Below, one piece after another: positions 9,701 to 16,684 of a stretch of 64,000 nucleotides of DNA. The stretch comes from Parasutterella excrementihominis YIT 11859 (lineage in GTDB: Bacteria > Pseudomonadota > Gammaproteobacteria > Burkholderiales > Burkholderiaceae_F): NCBI RefSeq assembly GCF_000205025.1, contig NZ_GL883754.1, positions 23,846 to 87,845 of the forward strand, written 5' to 3'. The notes beneath the pieces were generated by a model. It was not told the DNA's origin. It was given only the letters and a program-made list of their open reading frames with translations, and did no database searches. The translations under genes and the position numbers were made by a program. Positions within the stretch are counted from its first letter, which is position 1; each line of letters starts with the position of its first letter.

Positions 9701-10207
9701 ACGCTTAATAGCATCTACAACATAAACATTGGCGTAATTATTAATGTAATCGCGGCTATAACGGTCGCCTTTGCCGTAAATACCGATCAACATCAGAATT
9801 GAAGAAGAGCGCTTTTCAATTTGAAGGCCGTTTTGGATTACTTCGCTCGGCAGGTACGGCTGTGCGATATTGACACGATTCTGTACCTGCACCTGGGCAA
9901 TATCCGGATCCGTTCCGATATCAAAGAAAACGGTCAGCATCATAGTGCCGGTAGATGACGAGGAACTCGTCATGTATATCATGTTGTCAACACCGTTAAC
10001 CTGCGTTTCAATCGGGGCCGCTACGGTTTCGGCCACGGTCTTCGCATCGGCTCCCGGATAACTGGCTGTAACCATAATCTGTACCGGTGCCATGTTCGGA
10101 TATTGCTCAATCGGCAGTTGGAACATGGAAATCAGGCCGGAAATCACAATCACCAGCGATACGACGATGGCGAAAATCGGTCGCTTAATAAAGAAGTTCG
10201 AAAACAT
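6704..10207 (-). CDS. RND efflux pump inner-membrane transporter (HAE1, AcrB/MexB type)
   Basis: 1167 residues. It opens with the family signature FFIKRPIFAIVVSLV and QLPIEQYP, and has the proton-relay pair D410-D411 in GLVVDDAIVVVENVER plus the later KNAILIVEFA segment. Two large periplasmic loops and twelve membrane helices match AcrB-type drug/solvent pumps that work as trimers driven by the proton gradient. Ordinary members end near 1040-1060 residues; this one carries about 120 additional, mostly hydrophilic, Glu/Lys/Asp-rich residues in the cytoplasm after the last membrane helix. The adaptor gene lies 11 nt upstream and the channel gene overlaps by 4 bp. Substrates cannot be deduced. 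Confidence 0.95.
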   Translation of the reverse strand: MFSNFFIKRPIFAIVVSLVIVISGLISMFQLPIEQYPNMAPVQIMVTASYPGADAKTVAETVAAPIETQVNGVDNMIYMTSSSSSTGTMMLTVFFDIGTDPDIAQVQVQNRVNIAQPYLPSEVIQNGLQIEKRSSSILMLIGIYGKGDRYSRDYINNYANVYVVDAIKRVKGAGQSAVMGNANQAMRIWLNPDRMASLGITTSDINSAVANQNKRFAAGNIGAAPALPGTIQTFPVIAPSPSVDPKGYEDIIIRSNQDQSAIVRLKDVASVDLGSQSYDVSSNMNGLPTSYIAVYQQAGANALDVAKNVRKTLEQLKANFPEGLDYKVAIDTTEFVRISIDEVIKTLFEAVLLVIGVIYIFLQSFKSTAIACTAIVVALTGTFVGMLALGFTINLLTLFGLVLAIGLVVDDAIVVVENVERNMSEKAMNPIDATILAMSEVSGPIIATVLVLASVFVPAAFMGGTTGMLYKQFAITIAISVSISGFVALTLTPALCAAWLSHEEPKTHGFFFRFNQLFGRLTVKYGEWTRALFRRTLLVIILFAGMGVAIFQMFRVLPTGFVPSEDQGYVLAAIMLPSSASLQRSTEAMDAIEKALDPVKGIETKNSIGGFSLLDGGVKTNAGTFFMTLAPFDERYKNSQTAKEMSADAIMQQMQYRGMASQMQALVVPINPPAIPGLGTTGGFEFWIQDTGSGTPQQLGDVLNNFLQKARQRPELTGLTSTYNANNQQLKINFDRDKAQLLGLSTADVFNTLQSQFGSAISSQFSQFSRVWFVIMQSEPKYRAKPEDIDKLYVRNSNGEMIPLSAVITTEYTNGATSLPHYNGFPAAQVIGNAAPGYSSGQGMKALEEVAAEVLPPGYTYGWTGISYEQQSSGSSSAIVFGFGLLLVFLVLAAQYESWALPGSVILAVPFGVIGALLATWARGLENDVYFQIGMLVMIGLAAKNAILIVEFAVELRHKGMDLVRAAIDAGELRFRPIIMTSLAFIGGTIPLAVATGAGAASRHSLGTGIVGGMIGVSTLALLFVPIFYVWFEGWAERSGAKSALKLAAKLSSRNIPITDKLRTAILRGPGTVYDPNATVKVSPSGELTVINSPGFNPEGVENQDIGIGDLTSQEQKANVESADKLTDLEREKSVKEDKTEITKEVLSANEVSQKTADAKNNKGEGK

Positions 10208-10218
10208 ACCGACCCCCT

Positions 10219-11415
10219 TTACTTCTTAGCCTTGTCGCCAGCAGCAGGTTTCTGGTCCACTTCTTTGACAATCTTTACCGGAGCTTCGCTAGCCAAAAGC
10301 ATCATACCCTCGGTCACAACCTTGTCCCCTTCTTCCAGACCGTTTTTAATCAGCCAGTCGTTTCCGATCCAGCTGCCGACTTCGACAGGACGAAATTGAG
10401 CTTTGTTGTCCTTGGTAACAACCCAGACAAAATGCCCTTTGCTCCCTTCCTGCACGGCGACCTGAGGCACGACGATCGCGTTAACATAGGTCGCCCCCTT
10501 CACGATGGCACGCACATACTGCTGAGGCCTTAATTGATTATTCGGATTTTCGAAAGAAGCACGGAGTTCAAACGTACCTGTACTCGGGTTGAAATTCGGT
10601 GACGAGAAAGTCACGCGGCCGGTAATCGGATAAATTTCTCCGCCGGCCAGTTCGAGCTGAACTTCGTAGTCATGGTTTTCAGGACGGCGGAGGATACCCT
10701 CTTTGACTTCCTGATTAATCTTCGCTTCTTCGTTTTCCGACATGGAAAATGTTACCCACATCGGAGACATGGTGTAAACAGTCGCCAAATGTGCGTTGCT
10801 CATGTTGATGTAGGTACCATCCGTCTGGAGTGCAGAGCTGGCGTAACCCGTCACAGGAGAAGTGATCGTGCAGTAAGAAAGATTAAGTTTTGCGTTTTCC
10901 ACCTGAGCTTTAGCATTGGAAACTGCAGCTGCCGTGGTTTGAAAATCACCTATTGCTTGATCCAAATCAGTCTGGCTCAGCGCTTTCAGCTTCGCGAGAG
11001 GACGAATACGATTCAAATTTCTTTTTGCTACTTCATGAGCTGCAAGACTCGAATCCAAAGATGCCTGTGCTTCGGAGAGCTGTACTTCAAAGGGCTTCTT
11101 GTCCATCAGAAAAAGCACATCGCCGGCGTTCACCATGCCGCCTTCGGTGTACTTTCTGGCATCCAAAAATCCGTTGACACGACTATAGATTTCAACCGCT
11201 CGAGAGCTTTCAGTTTTTGCGACCCAGGTCATGTCCGCCGGCACATCATGCCGTGTTACTTTGACAACGGAAACCGGGCTCGGGCCTCTCGCCGCAGATC
11301 CTTCTTTATCTTTATCGCATCCGCTTAGAGCTAAAACTCCGCAAAGCACGGCGGCTGACAGCATCGAATATCGGCTGAAATGATTGATTGTCACGTTGTA
11401 CCTCTTTTCTAGCAC
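10219..11415 (-). CDS. RND efflux periplasmic adaptor lipoprotein (AcrA/MexA type)
   Basis: 398 residues. A signal peptide ends in the lipobox LSGC (Cys near residue 33), so the mature adaptor is lipid-anchored in the inner membrane. The membrane-fusion core follows: a lipoyl half (EIYSRVNGFLDAR), an alpha-hairpin rich in Ala/Gln/Leu (about residues 105-175), the returning lipoyl half (TITSPVTGYAS) and beta-barrel and membrane-proximal domains ending with EGDKVVTEG. It links the pump to the outer-membrane channel. It is the promoter-proximal gene of the operon. A Met at about residue 18 is an alternative start that would shorten the n-region without losing the signal. Confidence 0.92.
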   Translation of the reverse strand: MLEKRYNVTINHFSRYSMLSAAVLCGVLALSGCDKDKEGSAARGPSPVSVVKVTRHDVPADMTWVAKTESSRAVEIYSRVNGFLDARKYTEGGMVNAGDVLFLMDKKPFEVQLSEAQASLDSSLAAHEVAKRNLNRIRPLAKLKALSQTDLDQAIGDFQTTAAAVSNAKAQVENAKLNLSYCTITSPVTGYASSALQTDGTYINMSNAHLATVYTMSPMWVTFSMSENEEAKINQEVKEGILRRPENHDYEVQLELAGGEIYPITGRVTFSSPNFNPSTGTFELRASFENPNNQLRPQQYVRAIVKGATYVNAIVVPQVAVQEGSKGHFVWVVTKDNKAQFRPVEVGSWIGNDWLIKNGLEEGDKVVTEGMMLLASEAPVKIVKEVDQKPAAGDKAKK

Positions 11416-11472
11416 CCCGTGTCGCTTAAAAAGCTACAAAGCTGGTTTTTGTAAGCACGGGAAGTAAATATG

Positions 11473-11488
11473 TAACTAACTTTAGTAA
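11473..11488. promoter_or_regulatory. Candidate repressor operator upstream of the efflux operon
   Basis: TAACTAA (11473-11479) and TTAGTAA (11482-11488) form an inverted repeat with 6 of 7 positions symmetric and a 2-bp centre, 58 bp upstream of the adaptor start. TetR-type repressors of RND operons bind comparable AT-rich palindromes. No TetR or MarR gene lies nearby, so the regulator would be encoded elsewhere. Confidence 0.35.
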
Positions 11489-11701
11489 GTATCCTAGGCA
11501 GAGAACCTGACAGGGTTGTCCTTCGCTCATTTCAAGACTAAAGGCAGGCTTATTTCACAAAATAACAACAGGAAAACCCGAAGATGAAAACCCCTAGAAA
11601 ATTGTCTAACAAATCGCCGTGTACAGATCTAAAATTGAATTGTTCGAAATAAAAATGACAAATTATTAGAACAAAGTTCGAACCATCGGCAAGGAGCTGA
11701 T

Positions 11702-12343
11702 ATGACAAAACTTAAAGTATTCTCTCTGCTGCCGGCTCTTCTACTCGCATCGATTGCTCAAGCCTGGGAAGCGCCCGAGATTCGGGAACTCTCTGCGGCT
11801 GAAATTCAGCCAAAACATGAGTCTCTTCAACCTCACAAATCCCTCGTTGCCCAGTTGGATCCGACGTTCGGAATCCGTGCGTTAGCGCTTAGCGCGATCT
11901 TTTTATCCTTTCCGAAGACAGGTACGGCCTCACCTGTCGCACCCAGCATATCTGCCGGAGAAAGAAACCCTTCTACTGCGCGACGACTGCCATTACCCAA
12001 TACCGTCGCAAAAGCTCAGCAATTTCTGCGCCGCCCCGCTCGAATCATGACTCCTCTCGAAATAGTTCAGATGGCCGGGGAAGAATCCCCGGACTGGAAT
12101 GAAGTGGCGCGCGACGGCTGCATCCTTCACGGGAAACTGAGTGAGATTTCCGAGAACTATCTCAAGATGGATGAGACGCTGATCTTTCTTTTAAACATGC
12201 GGCACACGCGTCACCTTAGGGTCGGCAGTGAAGTCATGCTGAGAATCAAGGAAGTCTCTGTGGACCGCAAGGCGATTTACGCAATTATGGTTCCTTCTGA
12301 CACCGTGTCAAGGCAATATCGAGAAGCCGATTTCTTGCAGTAG
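11702..12343 (+). CDS. Secreted protein with an S1-like (RNase R type) C-terminal segment
   Basis: 213 residues. The N-terminus is a classical signal peptide with cleavage expected after AQA (about residue 21). The middle (about 45-110) is Pro/Ser/Arg-rich and probably disordered. The last 65 residues resemble the distal half of the S1 domain of RNase R/RNase II-family enzymes: GKLSEISENYLKMDE, a short turn, RVGSEVMLRIKEVSVDRKAI; the RNase version reads roughly LVHVSSLxDDYxxxDE...RLGDxVxVRVxxVDxExRxI. The exonuclease core is absent. AAGGAG lies 6 bases before the ATG. Function is unknown; a periplasmic OB-fold RNA or protein binder is one possibility. It precedes the first sensor-kinase module on the same strand, 168 bp away. 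Confidence 0.6.
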   Translation: MTKLKVFSLLPALLLASIAQAWEAPEIRELSAAEIQPKHESLQPHKSLVAQLDPTFGIRALALSAIFLSFPKTGTASPVAPSISAGERNPSTARRLPLPNTVAKAQQFLRRPARIMTPLEIVQMAGEESPDWNEVARDGCILHGKLSEISENYLKMDETLIFLLNMRHTRHLRVGSEVMLRIKEVSVDRKAIYAIMVPSDTVSRQYREADFLQ

Positions 12344-12511
12344 AGAGTTTCTTTCAGATTTCAGCTTGCTACCCACAGGGAACTTTCGGTCTCGGCCGAG
12401 GTTAATACGACACAGAGTTTCTCTTTCAGTTGAATCACCAATATTCTTTGATGTTTCTTCTCTTTAGACTTGAGTCCAAATAAACGTATTGACCTCAGTT
12501 GAACCGCAGTG

Positions 12512-14398
12512 ATGCCTTTTTGTTTCGAATTTTGCAACGCCGCTTTTCAAAGGAAACGAAAATATTTCATCGCCTCCTTGGTCTTCTGCTGCGCCCTTTT
12601 TCCTTGGAGGGTCTTTGCCTCAGAGGCGCCGATAACCATCGGTTTTCCTTTGGTGTCTCATCCATGGTCAGCTTCCCGATTTTTAGAACAATCTCTCAAC
12701 TACTTAAATTGGAAAATTCCTACCTATTCTTTCCAAGCCAAATGGATCTCTGTGGATGACATCGAAAAGGCTTTCGATGAAGGAAAACTTGATTTAGCCG
12801 TTTTCCCTTCTGGCTACCTCATTGATGAGAAAACTCGTCAGCATCGTCTGCTGATGACAATGGTTTCAAGAGAAGCGCCCGATCCGGATGCCGGTACCGC
12901 CTGTGCCGTCATTGTTAAGAGAAGTAGTCCGATTAAGTCACTGAGTGAGCTTTCAAACGTTCCCATCGCATCAGCTAACAAACATTCCGTGCAGGGCTTC
13001 TTAGCCTGTCTCAGGGAGCTCGAAAAATTAGGTACCGATACGGACAAACTCACAAAGGATCACGTTTATTTCTTAGGAGATTTGAACGAAAAGAATGTCA
13101 TTCGAGAAGTTACGGAAGGGAGAGCTTCAGCGGGCTTTATTCGTGCAGGTCTCATAGAAGACATCAAAAAGGCAAATGCAGCCAACGTTCTGGAAGACAT
13201 TCGCGTCCTCTCCGGGCCTTACGCGGGGCCTGCGTTTTTGAAGTCTTCTGAAAGTTATCCCGGTCCGACCCTTGTAGCCAATACAAAACTGCCTGCAGAA
13301 ACCGTACACGAAATTATGGCAGCGCTCTTTTCTATGCCCCCGGACTCCTGGGGACAAAGATGGACAGCCCCCGCCAACATGAGCAGTATTGAGAAACTGT
13401 CCGAGCAGCTCCGAATCGGCTCTTATGAATACCTGCGGCACTGGACACTCAAGAGAACATGGGATATCTTTTGGCCCGTTTTTTTCGTCATCTTTATCCT
13501 GATTATTGCGCTTCTGACGCACGGCTGGATGACAGAGAAAACCGTTCAGAAACGGACCCACCAGTTAAGACGCTCGCTTGTCAACCAGCGATTGGCCGAA
13601 AGAAAAGCCCAAAAACGGGCCGAGCGGATAGAGTTCTTGGAAAAACGCTCCCTGGTCGGTCAGCTTTCGAGCATCGTTGCCCACGAGTTAAACACCCCTC
13701 TTGCTGCCATTCAAAATATTACCTATATGCTTCGCAGCAGGATCGATTCTGCACTTGAGAACAATACTTCCGTCGATTCCGACGAACTTGAATCGATTGA
13801 GGAGCAGCTGGAATCCATCGAAACGCAGGCTCTGAAAGCCGGCAAAATTGTCGATAAGGTAAGAAGTTATTCCAAACCGAATCAACAAAGGAAAACCGTC
13901 TCGGATCTATTGCGGGCTGCCAAAGAAGCTTGTGAAGTCTACGCAAAGAAAGCTGATGTGAAGTTTGAGAACCATTGTAAGAGCGGCCCGGTTTATGTTC
14001 ATTTCGATGAGATTGAGCTCGAGCTCGTCGTCCACAATCTTTTGAAAAATGCCTTTGAGGCATCTAGCACTGAGCAAAAATCAATGATTTTCTGCTCATT
14101 AAAATACAGCACAGACAATTCCGTGGTTCTAACCATTACTGATAACGGCTCTCCTCTTACAAAGGCAGCTTTCGACAATATCACCTCGCAGTCCCGAGTG
14201 AGCACTAAGGCACACGGACTTGGACTCGGACTCGACATTGTCTGTTCCTTGATCGAAAAAAACGAAGGAAAAATCGCATTTACCCTTTCTAAGACAAGAA
14301 GCTTGATTACCACAATTACGTTGAGAAGCGCGGACAGAGAGCTCATTTCAGCGTCTCAGTCCGCCGCCTCTGCTGTACTTAAAAACACTTCGGCCTAA
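12512..14398 (+). CDS. TtrS-like sensor histidine kinase with periplasmic binding-protein domain
   Basis: About 628 residues. A signal/anchor segment (residues about 15-40) leads into a PhnD/TtrS-type substrate-binding domain (ITIGFPLVSHPWSASRFLEQ to about residue 305), a membrane helix (WPVFFVIFILIIALL), a short coiled coil and the kinase core. The H-box is SIVAHELNTPLAAI with H391; the N-box is VHNLLKNAFEAS and the glycine box GLGLGLDIV. The architecture is that of TtrS, which senses tetrathionate, so an electron acceptor in the periplasm is the likely signal, but no tetrathionate reductase is present. GTG at 12509 immediately precedes the chosen ATG. It is 7 bp ahead of its response regulator and in line with two secreted flavoproteins and a cytochrome c. 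Confidence 0.88.
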   Translation: MPFCFEFCNAAFQRKRKYFIASLVFCCALFPWRVFASEAPITIGFPLVSHPWSASRFLEQSLNYLNWKIPTYSFQAKWISVDDIEKAFDEGKLDLAVFPSGYLIDEKTRQHRLLMTMVSREAPDPDAGTACAVIVKRSSPIKSLSELSNVPIASANKHSVQGFLACLRELEKLGTDTDKLTKDHVYFLGDLNEKNVIREVTEGRASAGFIRAGLIEDIKKANAANVLEDIRVLSGPYAGPAFLKSSESYPGPTLVANTKLPAETVHEIMAALFSMPPDSWGQRWTAPANMSSIEKLSEQLRIGSYEYLRHWTLKRTWDIFWPVFFVIFILIIALLTHGWMTEKTVQKRTHQLRRSLVNQRLAERKAQKRAERIEFLEKRSLVGQLSSIVAHELNTPLAAIQNITYMLRSRIDSALENNTSVDSDELESIEEQLESIETQALKAGKIVDKVRSYSKPNQQRKTVSDLLRAAKEACEVYAKKADVKFENHCKSGPVYVHFDEIELELVVHNLLKNAFEASSTEQKSMIFCSLKYSTDNSVVLTITDNGSPLTKAAFDNITSQSRVSTKAHGLGLGLDIVCSLIEKNEGKIAFTLSKTRSLITTITLRSADRELISASQSAASAVLKNTSA

Positions 14399-14405
14399 GG
14401 AAAAT

Positions 14406-15032
14406 ATGTTTGATTCGTTAATAATCAGGGTCGTAGATGACGATGAAAGCATCCGTACGACGTTAAAAGAAGTTTTGGAACAAAACGGCTGGAACTGCGT
14501 TACCTATTGCAGTGCAGAAGAAATGCTACGAGAAGATGCCATATCCGTTCCCGGCTGCATTGTTCTTGACCTGAAAATGGAAGGGATGTCCGGGCTCGAG
14601 CTTCAGACTGAGCTAAACAAAAGAGGTTCCCGTCTTCCCATCATCTTTTTCTCCGGACACGGAGACGTGGACAGCGCAGTTTTAGCCATGAAGCATGGGG
14701 CCGTGAATTTCTTAAGGAAGGCAACCGGTGTCTCGGAACTTTTAAAAGCTGTTTCCTCTACGCTTGGTACGGACGGCCAGGCAGATCAGCTATTTAAAAA
14801 TTACACCCCCGGAGAATTGGTTTCCTTCTATGAAAATCTTACGCCTCAGGAAAAAGAGGTCGCATTTCTGGTCGCAGAAGGGTTCCTCAACTCAGATATT
14901 GCCAGAAAGTTAGGGGTTTCAAGCAAAACCGTCAGGAACTATAAAGTTCATATCCGGCAAAAACTTCAGCTCAATACTCCGGCTGAAATCAGTCTGTTCA
15001 TGCAAAAAATACGAAGCATTCTTAAAGATTAA
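14406..15032 (+). CDS. Response regulator, TtrR/FixJ type (REC-LuxR HTH)
   Basis: 208 residues. The receiver domain has the acidic pair in VVDDDES, the phospho-acceptor D55 in VLDLKMEGMSGLE and the Lys of FLRKA; in most receivers this Lys is followed by Pro, here by Ala. A LuxR-type helix-turn-helix (LTPQEKEVAFLVAEG to SSKTVRNYKVHIRQKL, about residues 140-200) follows a short linker. The gene lies between its cognate kinase (7 bp upstream) and the first flavoprotein (7 bp downstream), so it probably activates the flavoprotein genes when the kinase detects its ligand. The palindromes at 16564-16617 are candidate targets. Confidence 0.9.
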   Translation: MFDSLIIRVVDDDESIRTTLKEVLEQNGWNCVTYCSAEEMLREDAISVPGCIVLDLKMEGMSGLELQTELNKRGSRLPIIFFSGHGDVDSAVLAMKHGAVNFLRKATGVSELLKAVSSTLGTDGQADQLFKNYTPGELVSFYENLTPQEKEVAFLVAEGFLNSDIARKLGVSSKTVRNYKVHIRQKLQLNTPAEISLFMQKIRSILKD

Positions 15033-15039
15033 GCTAACC

Positions 15040-16545
15040 ATGTTCCACCGCAGAGATCTCTTGAAATTTCTTTTGTTTGGCACTTGTTGCCCTACAACGC
15101 ATGCCGAAGAGAATCCCAAATGGGATTTGACCGTGGATGCGATCGTGGTCGGAAGCGGGGCTGCCGGCTTAGCCGCCGCAGCAACGCTTGCAGAAGGCGG
15201 TCTAAGCGTTCTCATGCTGGAGAAAATGAATTCTCTCGGCGGCAATACAGTGATCAGCGGGGGCGACGTTGCCGTTCCGGGATCCCCTGTCCAGTTAAAA
15301 ATGGGAATAAAAGATTCCCCGCAGATGATGGCGGAGGACTTAATACGCGCAGGCAAGACTGTTGACAAGGAAAGAGTTCGTTTCTTAGCGCAAAATGCCT
15401 TAAGCACATGGAAATGGACTCAGGAAAAATGGGGTACCCGCTGGAATCCTGACAAATTACAGTTTGACGAAGGACAAAGCGTTCCCAGGGGGCTGCTCAG
15501 CATTCCTCGATCAGGTTTTGCTCTATTTTCATCGGGTATTGAGTACGCCAGAAACCTTAAAGTTCAGATCCGCAATAACAGTCTGGTCGAAGACATATTT
15601 TTCGGACCCAACGGTGAAGCTCAAGGTCTTCTTGTACGTACTCGCTACAAATTTCCTGATCCGGCCTCGGGCACTCAGATAAAAATTCGGGCCCGAAGAG
15701 CCATTGTTCTGTGTTTCGGCGGTTTCGGAGCCGACGAGGAATTTAGGGAAATGGTCAACCCGTCGATGGGAAAACTATTAGCCACGACAAACCAACCGGG
15801 TGCAACCGCCGAATCCATTCGAATGGCCATGCGACTAGGAATCAAGACGGTAGATTTAGATCAAATTCAGGCGCTGAGCTGGATTAGTGCGGACGAAATC
15901 GGGCTGGGAGATGCATGGCCTTTCATCGAGCAATACTCAGCGTTCTATGGTATTTGGGTCAATAACAAGGGGAAGCGTTTCGTTAACGAAAGAGGCTCTC
16001 AGCGACTCAGATCGGAGCGGCTTTTAGAAGAAATCAAAAACGGGCACAGAATCTTCGGGATTACGACTCAGAACGCAATTGAACACCAACCGGACGATCT
16101 TCAAGCAACCGAAGAATTAAAACTTCGTGGAATCATTCGCTCATTTCCGAGCTTGGAAGCTCTTGCTGTCAACAGCAGTATTTCTTATACCGAACTCGTC
16201 AAGACGGTTGAGAAATACAATACCTGCGTTAACAACGCGGTAATTGATGAGTTCCAAAGAAATCTTTCCAACACTTTTCCGTTAAATGGAACGAACTGGT
16301 TTGTTGTTGAAATCAGGCCGAAGGTTCATCACTGCATGGGCGGCATAAAAACTACCCTCAGTATGCAGGTATTAAACAACAAAAACCAAATCATCCCTAA
16401 CCTCTATGCGGCAGGAGAAGCAACCGGCGGCATTTTCGGACGCAGCAGAATTCCATGCCATAGTCTCATCGATGCTCTTGTGGGAGGCCGAGCCGCCGGC
16501 CTTCACATCCTGGAAAACACTCATTCGAAGAATGAAAATGATTAA
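15040..16545 (+). CDS. Secreted FAD-dependent reductase, fumarate reductase/flavocytochrome c flavin domain (1)
   Basis: 501 residues with an N-terminal export signal containing HRRDLLKFLLFG (Tat-like RR). The FAD-binding motif is VVGSGAAGLAAA (Gly38-Gly43), with LGGNTVISGG next and the C-terminal FAD-capping region LYAAGEATGGIFGRSR. The conserved GKRFVNE is present; at the position of the proton-donor arginine of Shewanella FccA (R402) this protein has Gln321 followed by Arg322. The VHHCMGG histidine and the FGRSR arginine are kept, while the QxHPT histidine is missing. No heme domain is fused. It therefore looks like a periplasmic reductase of an unsaturated organic acid other than fumarate (inference). 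It is expressed with the preceding regulator (7-bp gap). Confidence 0.82.
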   Translation: MFHRRDLLKFLLFGTCCPTTHAEENPKWDLTVDAIVVGSGAAGLAAAATLAEGGLSVLMLEKMNSLGGNTVISGGDVAVPGSPVQLKMGIKDSPQMMAEDLIRAGKTVDKERVRFLAQNALSTWKWTQEKWGTRWNPDKLQFDEGQSVPRGLLSIPRSGFALFSSGIEYARNLKVQIRNNSLVEDIFFGPNGEAQGLLVRTRYKFPDPASGTQIKIRARRAIVLCFGGFGADEEFREMVNPSMGKLLATTNQPGATAESIRMAMRLGIKTVDLDQIQALSWISADEIGLGDAWPFIEQYSAFYGIWVNNKGKRFVNERGSQRLRSERLLEEIKNGHRIFGITTQNAIEHQPDDLQATEELKLRGIIRSFPSLEALAVNSSISYTELVKTVEKYNTCVNNAVIDEFQRNLSNTFPLNGTNWFVVEIRPKVHHCMGGIKTTLSMQVLNNKNQIIPNLYAAGEATGGIFGRSRIPCHSLIDALVGGRAAGLHILENTHSKNEND

Positions 16546-16563
16546 CCTTTGATTATTATCAAT

Positions 16564-16617
16564 TGTCCCGGGACACAAAAAAGAAGAAAGTTTGACGATT
16601 GTCAAAAGTCCCAGGAC
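16564..16617. promoter_or_regulatory. Cluster of three inverted repeats upstream of the second flavoprotein gene
   Basis: Within 54 bp lie a perfect 12-bp palindrome TGTCCCGGGACA (16564-16575), a perfect 6-bp inverted repeat TTTGAC-GATT-GTCAAA (16591-16606) and GTCC-CA-GGAC (16608-16617), which repeats the first motif. The two GTCC(C)/(G)GGAC sites are centred 43 bp apart, about four helical turns. Their place in the only sizeable gap inside the respiratory module suggests binding sites for the adjacent LuxR-type response regulator (inference). Confidence 0.55.
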
Positions 16618-16684
16618 ACCTCCAAGTGCACAATGACTCCAGAAGTTAAACAAACATTCTTCCTCAACTCACTTGGAGAAACAA

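Noticed and set aside
12512..15032. Annotation of the first sensor pair as a true tetrathionate-sensing TtrSR
   Set aside because: The architecture matches, but no tetrathionate reductase genes (ttrABC) lie nearby and the neighbours are flavin reductases.
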